Shown: positions 35,281 through 43,247 of the stretch, in pieces
Position numbering within the stretch: the stretch's first letter is position 1
Layout: every line of letters begins with the position of its first letter
Assembly (NCBI GenBank): GCA_035910535.1
Contig: JAMHXF010000121.1
Coordinates: 17,774-81,773, forward strand
Length of the DNA stretch: 64,000 nucleotides
Direction of reading: 5' to 3'
Source: Archangium_A sp035910535
Lineage (GTDB): Bacteria > Myxococcota > Myxococcia > Myxococcales > Myxococcaceae
Notes under the pieces: generated by a model
Databases searched by the model: none
Told to the model about the DNA's origin: nothing
The model's input: the letters and a program-made list of their open reading frames with translations, nothing else
Position numbers and translations under genes: made by a program

Positions 35281-35853
35281 CTACTGCATCAGCTTCGCGT
35301 CGACAGGCACGCGCTTGAGCGAGACGAGCTCCATCGTCAGGTCTGGCTCGCCGCGCGTGACGTGCGTGAGCTTCACCACCAGCCCCGCGGCGCCATGGCG
35401 CGCCAGCGCGGCGACGGTCTGCGCGTCGAGCCGTTGTGCGCTCATCACCAGGCGGTCGCGCTTCGCGTCTTTCAGCGCGTCTTTCGCGACGCAGTACTCA
35501 GTGAAACCCTCGGCCTCATAGAGCCGCACGCGCTGACACTTGAGCTCCAGCACCGTCATTTCTCCGACGGCTTCGCTGCGTGTCACCTCGCGCTGCGTGG
35601 GCTGCGGCGCCTGCGCCACGAAGGCCTTCTTGTCGGCGCTCCAGACGAGGGAAGTGCCGGGCGCGTCAGCCTTCACCAGCACGGTGGTCTCGCTCTTCGC
35701 GGAGCCGAAGGGCAGCACCGCTTCACTGCGCACGCCCAGCTTCGAGACGTACGTCTTCACGGAGCCCTCCGCGTTGCGCACGCGCAGCTGGTACTCGAGG
35801 ACCCCTTCGAAGGGCGCGGCGGCCAGCGTCGCGGTGACGAGCAGCGTCAGCAT
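35281..35853 (-). CDS. Secreted/periplasmic protein, DUF4412-like
   Basis: 190 residues. A signal peptide (MLTLLVTATLAAAPFEG) is followed by a beta-rich domain (FEGVLEYQLRVRNAEGSVKT, SLVWSADKKAFVAQ, GEMTVLELKCQRVRLYEAEG) resembling periplasmic DUF4412-type proteins. The ATG overlaps the upstream giant lipoprotein gene by one base (TGATG). Its ligand or role is unknown. Confidence 0.65.
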   Translation of the reverse strand: MLTLLVTATLAAAPFEGVLEYQLRVRNAEGSVKTYVSKLGVRSEAVLPFGSAKSETTVLVKADAPGTSLVWSADKKAFVAQAPQPTQREVTRSEAVGEMTVLELKCQRVRLYEAEGFTEYCVAKDALKDAKRDRLVMSAQRLDAQTVAALARHGAAGLVVKLTHVTRGEPDLTMELVSLKRVPVDAKLMQ

Positions 35854-38800
35854 CAGTCGCACCCCGCGAGCGGCACCGTGCCGTTGGTGGCGTGCCACTG
35901 CGCCTGCAGACGGCAGCTGCGCTCCCATGTGTCGATGAAGTCACCGGCGGCGTTGAACATGGGGCCCAGCTGCTCCCAGCTGACGCCGACGTTGCGCATG
36001 TCCTGCCAGACGTCGGGCATCAGGCCCTGGTTCGCGAAGCCGTCGAGGTTGACGTCCCACCCGGTGTTGGCGCTGGCGGGCACGGCGACGCCGTCGTTGC
36101 GGAACTTCTTCATGGGGCGAAGCTGCCGGAGCTCGCCGCCGCCGCCGTAGGCCACGAGCTGCGCCACGGCCGCCAGCTGTGCGCCGTCGTCGCGTCTCTC
36201 GCCTTCGCGGCGCGCCACCACCAGCTCGAGCTCGCTGCGGCCCGCCGGGCGCCACGGGGCCGAGCGGCGCGGGCTGGTGGCGTAGTCTTCGTATTCGACG
36301 CCGTTCCACTCGCGCAGCTGGGCCTTCGGGTTGTCCGTCGAAGCGCAGCCGGCCACCTGCTCGCCGGGCAGCGCCGCCGAGTTGAAGCGGCAGCCCCGCG
36401 CCACCGCCGCGCTGTCCCAGTCGCGGGGCCACGAGGCGAGCAACGGCCCGTCTTCGTCGCGCTCGCCCTTGAGGCGCTCCGGTGAGTCGCTCGAGAAGCA
36501 GGCGGTGCCGGTGCCGAAGCGGCTCACCAGCTTCGGCGACGGGCTGTTGTTGTCCGTCGACGTGGTGACGCCGCGGCCGCCCATCAACCGCACCATCTGC
36601 AGGTATTTCACGGCGAAGGGCTTGGTCGAGTAGTCGCAGTTGTTGCGCACCTGGTTGCCCACCAGCGCCAGCGGGTCGTCGATGACGTTGCCGTTGAAGC
36701 CGGGAGACAGCGCGCCGCCGTTGCGCCGCACCACTTCGACCTCGGCGACCGTCTTGTCGGTCTCTGCGCCCCAGCCGTGGGTGTCGGCCTCCGGCGTGCC
36801 CACCGGCGCCGGGCCGTGGCGGCCGAAGGTGCGCACGTCGCTGTGAATGCCCAGCACCGGGTATTGCTCGGTGGGCCACGTGGGGCTGGCCTCGTTGCGG
36901 AACGCGGCGAGCGCGCGGTGCAGGTCGAGGCGCGACTGCTGCCCGAGGTGGTCGGTGTCGACAATCATGCCGCGCTTCATCATTTCGCGCGCGAAGGCGA
37001 CGCCGCTGGCCGACAGGCCCTGCACGTTGAGCTGCCCACCGGGGTGCGCGCTGTAGTTGGTGCGCGGCCCTTCAGGGAGCTCGCCCAGCATGGGGAAGAA
37101 CATGCCGTCGAGGCTGCAGCGCCGCGACGGCACGTGCCCGCCGGGGCCCCGGCCCAGCAGCCAGCTGAGCGAGTCGAGCTTGTTCGCCCACTGGAACTCG
37201 GGCTCGGTGAAGGGGTTGTGCTCGGCCAGCGTGCGGCCCTTCTTCGCGCCGTCGACGCCGACGCGGAACGCGATGTCACTGACACCGCCGATGAAGTCGT
37301 CGCCGCTGGTGGCGTCCGTCACCTCGAACCACGCGTCGTTGCGCAGGTTCCACGGGCAGCTCGCGCCGACACACGGCGCCACGGGCGTGAGGCGGTGCAG
37401 CACCTGGTAGCTGCCGAGCGGCAACCCACCCAACGGCGGCGGCGCAGAGCTGGGGAGGAAAACGGGCACGTCCAGCAGCGGCTTCCATTCGCCGTCGCCC
37501 GTGCTACCGGCGCCGTTGATGGTGAGGTTGTTGTAGACGCCGCCCGCGTTGTAGATGTCGTTGAAGAAGCCGGTGCCACCCAGCGGGTTGTTGGCGCCGT
37601 GAATCGCCGTCACCTTGCGAATGCCCATGGCGAAGAGGTCGGCCACCTGGCGCTCCATTGAATCGCCGGGCACGTCGGGGCGCAGCTTGCCGAGCTCCTG
37701 CGTCTCGGTGCCCAGGATGATGGCCATCTTGTTGCGGCTGATGATGTCGCGCGCCTGGCCGGGGCTGAGCGCGATTTCGGCGATGTCGAAGAGCGCGCCG
37801 CGCGGGTAGGTGGGGTCTGAAGGCCCGGCCGTGAGACGTCGCATGGCGTCGACGGTGATGCGGATGGCGTCCCAGTCGTCCATGTCGTCGCGGCCGTCGA
37901 GCACGTACTGCAGCGCGCGCGAGTGCAGCGCGTCGACCACCATCAGCCGCAGCCCGCCCTGGAAGGCGCGCCGCAACATCGTCTTGTGGTACCGCTGGTG
38001 GAGGTACGTCGCGCCGAAGCCCGAGTGCGTGCCGTCGAGCGTGTCCCAGTCCTGCTGCTCGATGAGGCCGTGCACCAGCATGCGCTTGTTCTCGATGAGC
38101 GAGACGATGAACTCGATGAAGGGGCCCGGCTTGAGACCGCCGCTGGTGGGCATGGTCGCGCCGTGCAGCGAGGTGGTGGTGACTGACGGAATGGTGAGCA
38201 ACGCGGCGGTGGCCGTCGACAGCGCGAAGGCGCAGGCCGAGAGCGTCGCGACGGCGATGAAGGGGCCCACGAAGGGAACGATGCCCACTGTCGCGGCGGC
38301 CAGCGAGCAGGCCGTGCCGCCGACGCCGTTGATGAGCGCGATGACGCCCGCCGACACGAAGCACTGCTCGGTGTAGTTGGGGTCGGGAATGGCCGCGCGC
38401 TTCACCGCGCCGCGCAGGTCTTTGATTTCGGGCAGCGGCGCGTTGCAGTTGTAGATGTTCTCGAGCGGGTCATCGACGTCGCCCCACACGTAGTGGCCGC
38501 CGACGGTGAGGTTCGAGACCAGGTGCGCGTGCGTGTCGGTGCCACCCCAGATGGGAATCGCGTTCCGCACCTCGCCGATGACGGGCGCGCCCGCGTCGGT
38601 GGCCAGCCATTGCGTGCCCACTGGCGCCGCCGCCTCGCAGCGGAAGTCGTCGACGTTGATGGTCGTCTTGTCGCCGGCGACGTCGACCACGCGGAAGCGC
38701 GCCTGGAGGTTCTGCGCCTGGTACTGCGAGACGTCCCACACCACGCGGCGCTCGAGGTAGTCGTTGTTGCGCAGCGAGGTCGACGCGCGCACCACCACCC

Positions 38801-39788
38801 AGTCGGGTGACGGCGACGGGTCGACGGCCGGGCCGGGCGCCAGCTCTTCAATGCCGAGGCCGCGGTACGTCACCTTGAGCTGCTCGTGGTTGTTGGGCGT
38901 GCTGCGCACCAGCAACTCCACGCGCTGGCCTGAGTTGCGGTGCCCGCCGATGAGGAATGAAACGTAGGGCGTCGAGATGGCGAACGGCGGCGAGACCAGG
39001 TCGCCACCCAGGGCCTCGTTGAGCCGCATGCCGGGCCGCGAGTGCCACCCGTAGCGCGCGTCGCCCGAGCCCGCCCACCAGTTGCCGTGGTAGCCGATGG
39101 AGCGGCTGAACTCCCAGTAGTCGCCGCCGACGGTCGAGAGCGGGTCGAGGCCCGTCGTCGGGTTCCCGATGAAGCCCGGCGGGTTGATGCGGAAGATGGA
39201 CACCGCGTTGCCGTAGATGGCGGTGTTGGTGTGGAAGACGCCGGTGCCCACCCACGGCGAGTAGCTGCCGCCCTCGAAGCTCCAGGCCTGGCCGGCGAGG
39301 CACGTGCCGGCCGACGGCTCGCTCCCCGCGTCCCACGTGAAGCCGAAGGGGTTGAAGGGCTGCGCGTAGCCGGGCTCTCCGCGGAACAGGTCGTCGCTGC
39401 CGCCGTCGGCCACGGGGCAGGCCTCGTCCATGGTGGCGCAGCCGCGGAAGTACTCTTTGCCGCCAATGGGCGCGGGCGACTGCGGGCGCGGCAGGCGCAC
39501 CGAGATGGTCTCGAAGCACGCCAGCTGAGGAATCGCGGTGAAGGGGCCGGGGTCGAACGGCGCGCCGGCCTCGTCGACGAAGGCGAAGCCACCGTCAGCG
39601 AGCCGGCCGTTGGGGAACGCCGTCTGCAACCCCGCGTCGGTCAAGAACACCTTGCACCCCGCGTCGACCCAGCCGTCGAGCGTCGTCGGGGCGCCCGCGT
39701 CACGTTCGCCAGCGTCGACGCCCGTGCCCGGAGGGCAGGCGGCGAGCAGCAGCAGTCCACTGAGCGTCAGGCGTCGGAGGTTCATCAT
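35853..39788 (-). CDS. Giant lipoprotein with amidohydrolase/M19-like domain
   Basis: 1311 residues. Lipobox LLAACPPG; a jelly-roll-like adhesion domain (about 150-390) and then a catalytic-like region (about 410-1250) with WGGTDTHAHLVSN, RKVTAIHGANNPLGGTGF, MIVDTDHLGQQSRLDL, YPVLGIHSDVR and RRNGGALSPGF. These match, in order, the DxH, H, D-x-x-H and SHS/NGG positions of membrane dipeptidases of the metal-dependent amidohydrolase superfamily, but with large insertions and some changed residues. It would be an exported hydrolase. It is coupled (TGATG) to the small DUF4412-like gene. The M19 assignment is moderate. Confidence 0.65.
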   Translation of the reverse strand: MMNLRRLTLSGLLLLAACPPGTGVDAGERDAGAPTTLDGWVDAGCKVFLTDAGLQTAFPNGRLADGGFAFVDEAGAPFDPGPFTAIPQLACFETISVRLPRPQSPAPIGGKEYFRGCATMDEACPVADGGSDDLFRGEPGYAQPFNPFGFTWDAGSEPSAGTCLAGQAWSFEGGSYSPWVGTGVFHTNTAIYGNAVSIFRINPPGFIGNPTTGLDPLSTVGGDYWEFSRSIGYHGNWWAGSGDARYGWHSRPGMRLNEALGGDLVSPPFAISTPYVSFLIGGHRNSGQRVELLVRSTPNNHEQLKVTYRGLGIEELAPGPAVDPSPSPDWVVVRASTSLRNNDYLERRVVWDVSQYQAQNLQARFRVVDVAGDKTTINVDDFRCEAAAPVGTQWLATDAGAPVIGEVRNAIPIWGGTDTHAHLVSNLTVGGHYVWGDVDDPLENIYNCNAPLPEIKDLRGAVKRAAIPDPNYTEQCFVSAGVIALINGVGGTACSLAAATVGIVPFVGPFIAVATLSACAFALSTATAALLTIPSVTTTSLHGATMPTSGGLKPGPFIEFIVSLIENKRMLVHGLIEQQDWDTLDGTHSGFGATYLHQRYHKTMLRRAFQGGLRLMVVDALHSRALQYVLDGRDDMDDWDAIRITVDAMRRLTAGPSDPTYPRGALFDIAEIALSPGQARDIISRNKMAIILGTETQELGKLRPDVPGDSMERQVADLFAMGIRKVTAIHGANNPLGGTGFFNDIYNAGGVYNNLTINGAGSTGDGEWKPLLDVPVFLPSSAPPPLGGLPLGSYQVLHRLTPVAPCVGASCPWNLRNDAWFEVTDATSGDDFIGGVSDIAFRVGVDGAKKGRTLAEHNPFTEPEFQWANKLDSLSWLLGRGPGGHVPSRRCSLDGMFFPMLGELPEGPRTNYSAHPGGQLNVQGLSASGVAFAREMMKRGMIVDTDHLGQQSRLDLHRALAAFRNEASPTWPTEQYPVLGIHSDVRTFGRHGPAPVGTPEADTHGWGAETDKTVAEVEVVRRNGGALSPGFNGNVIDDPLALVGNQVRNNCDYSTKPFAVKYLQMVRLMGGRGVTTSTDNNSPSPKLVSRFGTGTACFSSDSPERLKGERDEDGPLLASWPRDWDSAAVARGCRFNSAALPGEQVAGCASTDNPKAQLREWNGVEYEDYATSPRRSAPWRPAGRSELELVVARREGERRDDGAQLAAVAQLVAYGGGGELRQLRPMKKFRNDGVAVPASANTGWDVNLDGFANQGLMPDVWQDMRNVGVSWEQLGPMFNAAGDFIDTWERSCRLQAQWHATNGTVPLAGCD

Positions 39789-39868
39789 GGAGTCTCGCTG
39801 GGACGACGTGAAGGTTGCCCAACAGCGTACTGGCGAGGGCTCCCGGGTCTTTTTTCAGCCCGGCAAAA

Positions 39869-40084
39869 TCAGCCGTTGAAGGCGGCGTCGACGGTGCGGC
39901 GGACGTCACGCAGCATCTGCTCAGCCGACGCGAAGCGCGTGAAGAGCTGCTGCACCTGCGCCCACGCGGCCGCGTCTCCCGAAGGTGCCGACGCGGCGCT
40001 GCGCGCTGCCTCCGCCGCCGACTCCAGCTCGCGCGCGACCTGCGCGAGCAACTGCCGTGCTTCGGAGATCTTCACCTCATCCAT
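39869..40084 (-). CDS. Small acidic helical protein
   Basis: 71 residues, almost wholly helical and Ala/Glu/Arg-rich (EARQLLAQVARELESAAEAA), so probably a short coiled coil. AGGAG lies six bases upstream of the ATG, and the gene overlaps the end of the cyclase gene by 8 bases. It could be a partner or regulator of that cyclase. No family recognised. Confidence 0.55.
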   Translation of the reverse strand: MDEVKISEARQLLAQVARELESAAEAARSAASAPSGDAAAWAQVQQLFTRFASAEQMLRDVRRTVDAAFNG

Positions 40085-41942
40085 TTTCGGCTCCTGGTTC
40101 TGCAAACACCGTCCACTGTCGCACCGCGACGGGCACCGGCAACGCCTTCGATTCGTAGCGCAGCGCCTTGATGCCCGATTGATGTTCCTGCAGCCACGCC
40201 GCCACGCCCGCGGCGCGGTACGTGGCCTCGCTCATCGCCACCTGCCACGACTCGGCCAGTGACTGCAGCTTGGCCGCGAGGTTCACCGTGTGCCCGAAGT
40301 AGTCGACGCCGGTGTTCAGCTTCACCGCGATGCACGCGCCCGTATTGAGCGAAATGCGCAGCCGCGTCGGAGAATCGGCGCGGTTCGGCGGGAAGCACGC
40401 GTGAATGTCGTACGAGGCCTTCACCGCGTCGAGCGGGTCATTGAAGGCCGCCATCACCGCGTCACCGATGGTCTTCACCACCGCGCCGCGATGCTTCGCC
40501 ACCACCGCGAAGACCTCACCGAAGTGCCGCCGCACCTCGACGAAGGCCGCCGGGTCACCGCGCGCCGCGTACATCGCCGTCGAACCCACGATGTCGGTGA
40601 AGAGAATCGTCTGCTCGCCGACGGCCAGCTGCACGTCTGCGGCGAGGTAGTCCTCACTGAAGAGGTCGCGGTACTCCTGCAGCGAGAACAGCTGCCCGGG
40701 GCGAAGCGCGTAGTCACTCCAGCGGCAGGCCTCGAGAATGAAGCGGCGCGCTTCGTTCGACGGGTTGCGCAGCGTGAGCGTCGGCTCGCGGCGCAGCGCC
40801 ACCCGGTCGGCGACGTCGGGCTTCCACTCGAAGGCCTCAGCGCCCTCTTCGCTCACGTCGAGAAAGCCGTACGTCTCGTGGCCGTGCACGCGCACGCGGT
40901 ACGAGCCCGGCGTCAGCGACGGAGAGAGCTTCAACTCACCTCCCGGCGCGAGCTCCTGCTGAATACGAATGTGCTCTTTGGTGGCGGGCTCGGCGCTGCA
41001 GAACGTGCGCTTCTCGATGAGGCGCACCGACTGCTGAACGTGAAAGGTGATTTCGACCGACTCCTCGCTCTTCGAGTCGAAGTCGATTTCACACACCTGA
41101 CAGGCGCCCTTCGAGGCGAGCCCGCCGAGCGCGCTGAACTCTTCGGTGACGCCGCGACAATGCGGGCAGATGAGGTCCCACGAAATTTCGAGCACGCCTT
41201 CGCGCGTGGCGTGCAGCGCGCACCGCAGCAGCGTCTGCTCGTCGACGCCCCACGCGGCGGCGCGTTCACGAATCTGTATTCGGTAGAGGTCTTGCTCGTC
41301 GCCGGTGGCGACCCACCCCAGCAGTTGGTCGACTGTCTTCGCGTCGAGCCCGTGCTGCTTGAGCTTCGTGGCGACGTCGGCGAGCCGCGCGGTGACGTCA
41401 GGCAACAACGGCGCGGGCGGCGCCACCGGCATCTGCGCGCGCTTCATCGCGGCGTATTGCGCGGCGAGGTCGTCGAAGACGCGACGAAAATCTCCGTTGA
41501 GCGACGGCAACCCGAACTTCACCGCCGCCTTGCCGATGAAGCCGCGCGGAATCACGCCGAAGTACACGTTGACGCGCGTGTGCCCTGCGTCGAGCACCTG
41601 AAAGGTGAACACGCCGTACACCACGCGCATGAAGCCGCGCTCGTACAGGCGCACCGACTCGATGCTCTGCCCTGCGACCCAGTTCCACGGCACCTCACGC
41701 CACTCGTGCGCCACGCCGCCCTGCGTCGACCGGCCCCAGCGCTCGTTGCCTCTGTCTTCGAAGTGCATGCGCGCGGTGCCCAGCGCGCGGTTCATGCGCG
41801 ACGTGTCGGCCACCAACGGCCACAGCTGCTCGAGCGGCATCGCCACGTCGTAGTGCCAGAGCCACTCGAGGCGCGGCGTGGCGGCGTGCTCCCTGGGCCA
41901 CGGGTGCGCAGCCAGCAATTGCTCAACCGTCGGTGGGGTCAT
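40077..41942 (-). CDS. Class III adenylate/guanylate cyclase with SRPBCC and zinc-ribbon-like parts
   Basis: 621 residues. Residues about 25-170 resemble an SRPBCC/START-like ligand-binding domain (WLWHYDVAMPLEQLWPLVAD, GHTRVNVYFGVIPRGF). About 265-300 has CPHCRGV...CQVCEID, a probable zinc ribbon. The C-terminal catalytic domain (about 435-600) has the two metal-binding Asp (TILFTDIVGSTAMYAARGD and KTIGDAVMAAF). It makes cAMP or cGMP from ATP/GTP, probably in response to a hydrophobic ligand. No membrane helix, so cytosolic. Regulatory logic is inferred from the domain order. Confidence 0.88.
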   Translation of the reverse strand: MTPPTVEQLLAAHPWPREHAATPRLEWLWHYDVAMPLEQLWPLVADTSRMNRALGTARMHFEDRGNERWGRSTQGGVAHEWREVPWNWVAGQSIESVRLYERGFMRVVYGVFTFQVLDAGHTRVNVYFGVIPRGFIGKAAVKFGLPSLNGDFRRVFDDLAAQYAAMKRAQMPVAPPAPLLPDVTARLADVATKLKQHGLDAKTVDQLLGWVATGDEQDLYRIQIRERAAAWGVDEQTLLRCALHATREGVLEISWDLICPHCRGVTEEFSALGGLASKGACQVCEIDFDSKSEESVEITFHVQQSVRLIEKRTFCSAEPATKEHIRIQQELAPGGELKLSPSLTPGSYRVRVHGHETYGFLDVSEEGAEAFEWKPDVADRVALRREPTLTLRNPSNEARRFILEACRWSDYALRPGQLFSLQEYRDLFSEDYLAADVQLAVGEQTILFTDIVGSTAMYAARGDPAAFVEVRRHFGEVFAVVAKHRGAVVKTIGDAVMAAFNDPLDAVKASYDIHACFPPNRADSPTRLRISLNTGACIAVKLNTGVDYFGHTVNLAAKLQSLAESWQVAMSEATYRAAGVAAWLQEHQSGIKALRYESKALPVPVAVRQWTVFAEPGAENG

Positions 41943-41967
41943 CAGCGGAGCGCGGAGTATGCGGCAG

Positions 41968-42396
41968 TTATTTCTTCACGGCACCCACCAACGTCTGGAG
42001 CGCCTGCAACAACGCGCGCTGCGCGGGCGCGTCGAGCACCTCGAAGAGCTTGCCCACCTCCGCGTCGTAGCCGCGGCTGCGCTTCCGCGCGGAGCGGCGA
42101 CCTTCAGGCGTCAGCCGGAGCAGCAGCGCCCGCCGGTCTTCCGGGTGCTGCTGCCGCACCAGCAACCCTTCGAGCTCGAGCGCGTCGACCAGGGCCGTGA
42201 GGTTCGGCTTGGGAATCGCCAGCCGCGCGCTCAGCGTACCCATCGTCACCGGGCCCCAGCGCTCGAGCGAGACGAGCACCAGCACACGCTTGGGGTTCGT
42301 CTCTCCCGGCGGCAACCGCGAGCGCAGCCACGTCTTCCACGCCGCGAAGAAAGCGTGGGAGGTCTCGACCAGCGCCTGCGTGTCGGTGCGTCGCAT
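41968..42396 (-). CDS. MarR-family transcriptional regulator
   Basis: 142 residues. Winged-helix core: VSLERWGPVTMGTLSARLAI, KPNLTALVDALELEGLLVR, wing HPEDRRALLLRLTPEGR. The dimerisation helices are at both ends. The ATG overlaps the stop of the siderophore-interacting gene (TGATG), so the two are translated together. It probably represses its own operon through the AGTTCA-ACTC-TGAACT palindrome upstream of the operon, which has the size and symmetry of a MarR box. Ligand unknown. Confidence 0.88.
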   Translation of the reverse strand: MRRTDTQALVETSHAFFAAWKTWLRSRLPPGETNPKRVLVLVSLERWGPVTMGTLSARLAIPKPNLTALVDALELEGLLVRQQHPEDRRALLLRLTPEGRRSARKRSRGYDAEVGKLFEVLDAPAQRALLQALQTLVGAVKK

Positions 42397-43142
42397 CAAT
42401 GCCCTTCGTGAAAGTCGGCCACGCCGCGCTTCCAATAACCGGTGACGCGCGACCACTCGCGGCGCTGGCCACGTCGCTCGAGCACCTCGCGTACCGAGCG
42501 CATGTCGCCCGCTTCACCGGCCACGAAGGCGAAGACGTCACCTTCAGGCCACGCCGTGTCACGAAGCGCGTTCGCCAGCAGCCCTGCGCCACCTCGTCGA
42601 AACAGCCACGTGAGCGCCATGGCGTCAGGCCCGCGCAGCGGCTGCACGTCGACCTCGCTGTCGACCTCGACGAAGACCTTCCCGCGCGCGTGAGCCGGGA
42701 GCTCTTCGAGGCGTCGCGCGATGGCGGGCAGCGCGGTCTCGTCGCCGGCCAGCAGGTAGGCGTCGAAGTCGTACGGCACCAACGTGGACCCACGCGGGCC
42801 TCCTACGGCGAGCTCCGAGCCGACGCGCGCTGTTTCGGCCCACGCGTTGGCCACGCCAGCGCCATGCAGCGCGAAGTCGATGGTCAACGAGTCAGGGCCG
42901 AAGCGACGCGGCGTGAAGTCGCGCATGCGTGAGCGGTCAGCCGAATCAATCGCGCCGGTGGCCGGGTCGGGGAAGAACAACTTCACGTGATCATCTGCAG
43001 CCGCGCTCTCGAAGCCCTCGAGCTCCGGCCCTTCGAAGACCACCCGCGCATACCTGGGCGTCACCCGCTCTACCGAGCGCACCGACAACTTCCGCAGCCG
43101 CACCGGCCGGGGGCCCACACGTTCAATTCGATGGTTCGTCAT
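42396..43142 (-). CDS. Siderophore-interacting protein (FAD/NAD(P)H reductase)
   Basis: 248 residues of the ViuB/SIP family: an FAD-binding barrel with RDFTPRRF near residue 77 and a NAD(P)H-binding part (DETALPAIARRLEEL, FAFVAGEAGDMRSVREVL). Such enzymes release iron from ferric siderophores in the cytoplasm by reduction. With the TonB receptors in this window it supports an iron-uptake setting, though they are not adjacent. ATG fixed by the palindromic promoter region and absence of an open leader; a GTG or longer reading would run into repetitive Arg/His text. Confidence 0.85.
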   Translation of the reverse strand: MTNHRIERVGPRPVRLRKLSVRSVERVTPRYARVVFEGPELEGFESAAADDHVKLFFPDPATGAIDSADRSRMRDFTPRRFGPDSLTIDFALHGAGVANAWAETARVGSELAVGGPRGSTLVPYDFDAYLLAGDETALPAIARRLEELPAHARGKVFVEVDSEVDVQPLRGPDAMALTWLFRRGGAGLLANALRDTAWPEGDVFAFVAGEAGDMRSVREVLERRGQRREWSRVTGYWKRGVADFHEGH

Positions 43143-43168
43143 TCCCCTCACTAACGGCGACGAACAAC

Positions 43169-43210
43169 AGTTCAACTCTGAACTATTTATGGCGCGAAGA
43201 ACACGTCGTG
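43169..43210 (-). promoter_or_regulatory. MarR-type operator and promoter of SIP-marR
   Basis: A perfect inverted repeat AGTTCA-ACTC-TGAACT (43169-43184). On the minus strand TTCACG, 17 bases, TAAATA form a weak promoter just upstream, so the operator covers the transcription start. It fits a MarR dimer site, so the MarR gene at the end of the operon may autoregulate here. Confidence 0.55.
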
Positions 43211-43247
43211 AATTCGAGCAGGGCCGAGTTATGTAATTCACAACGAC

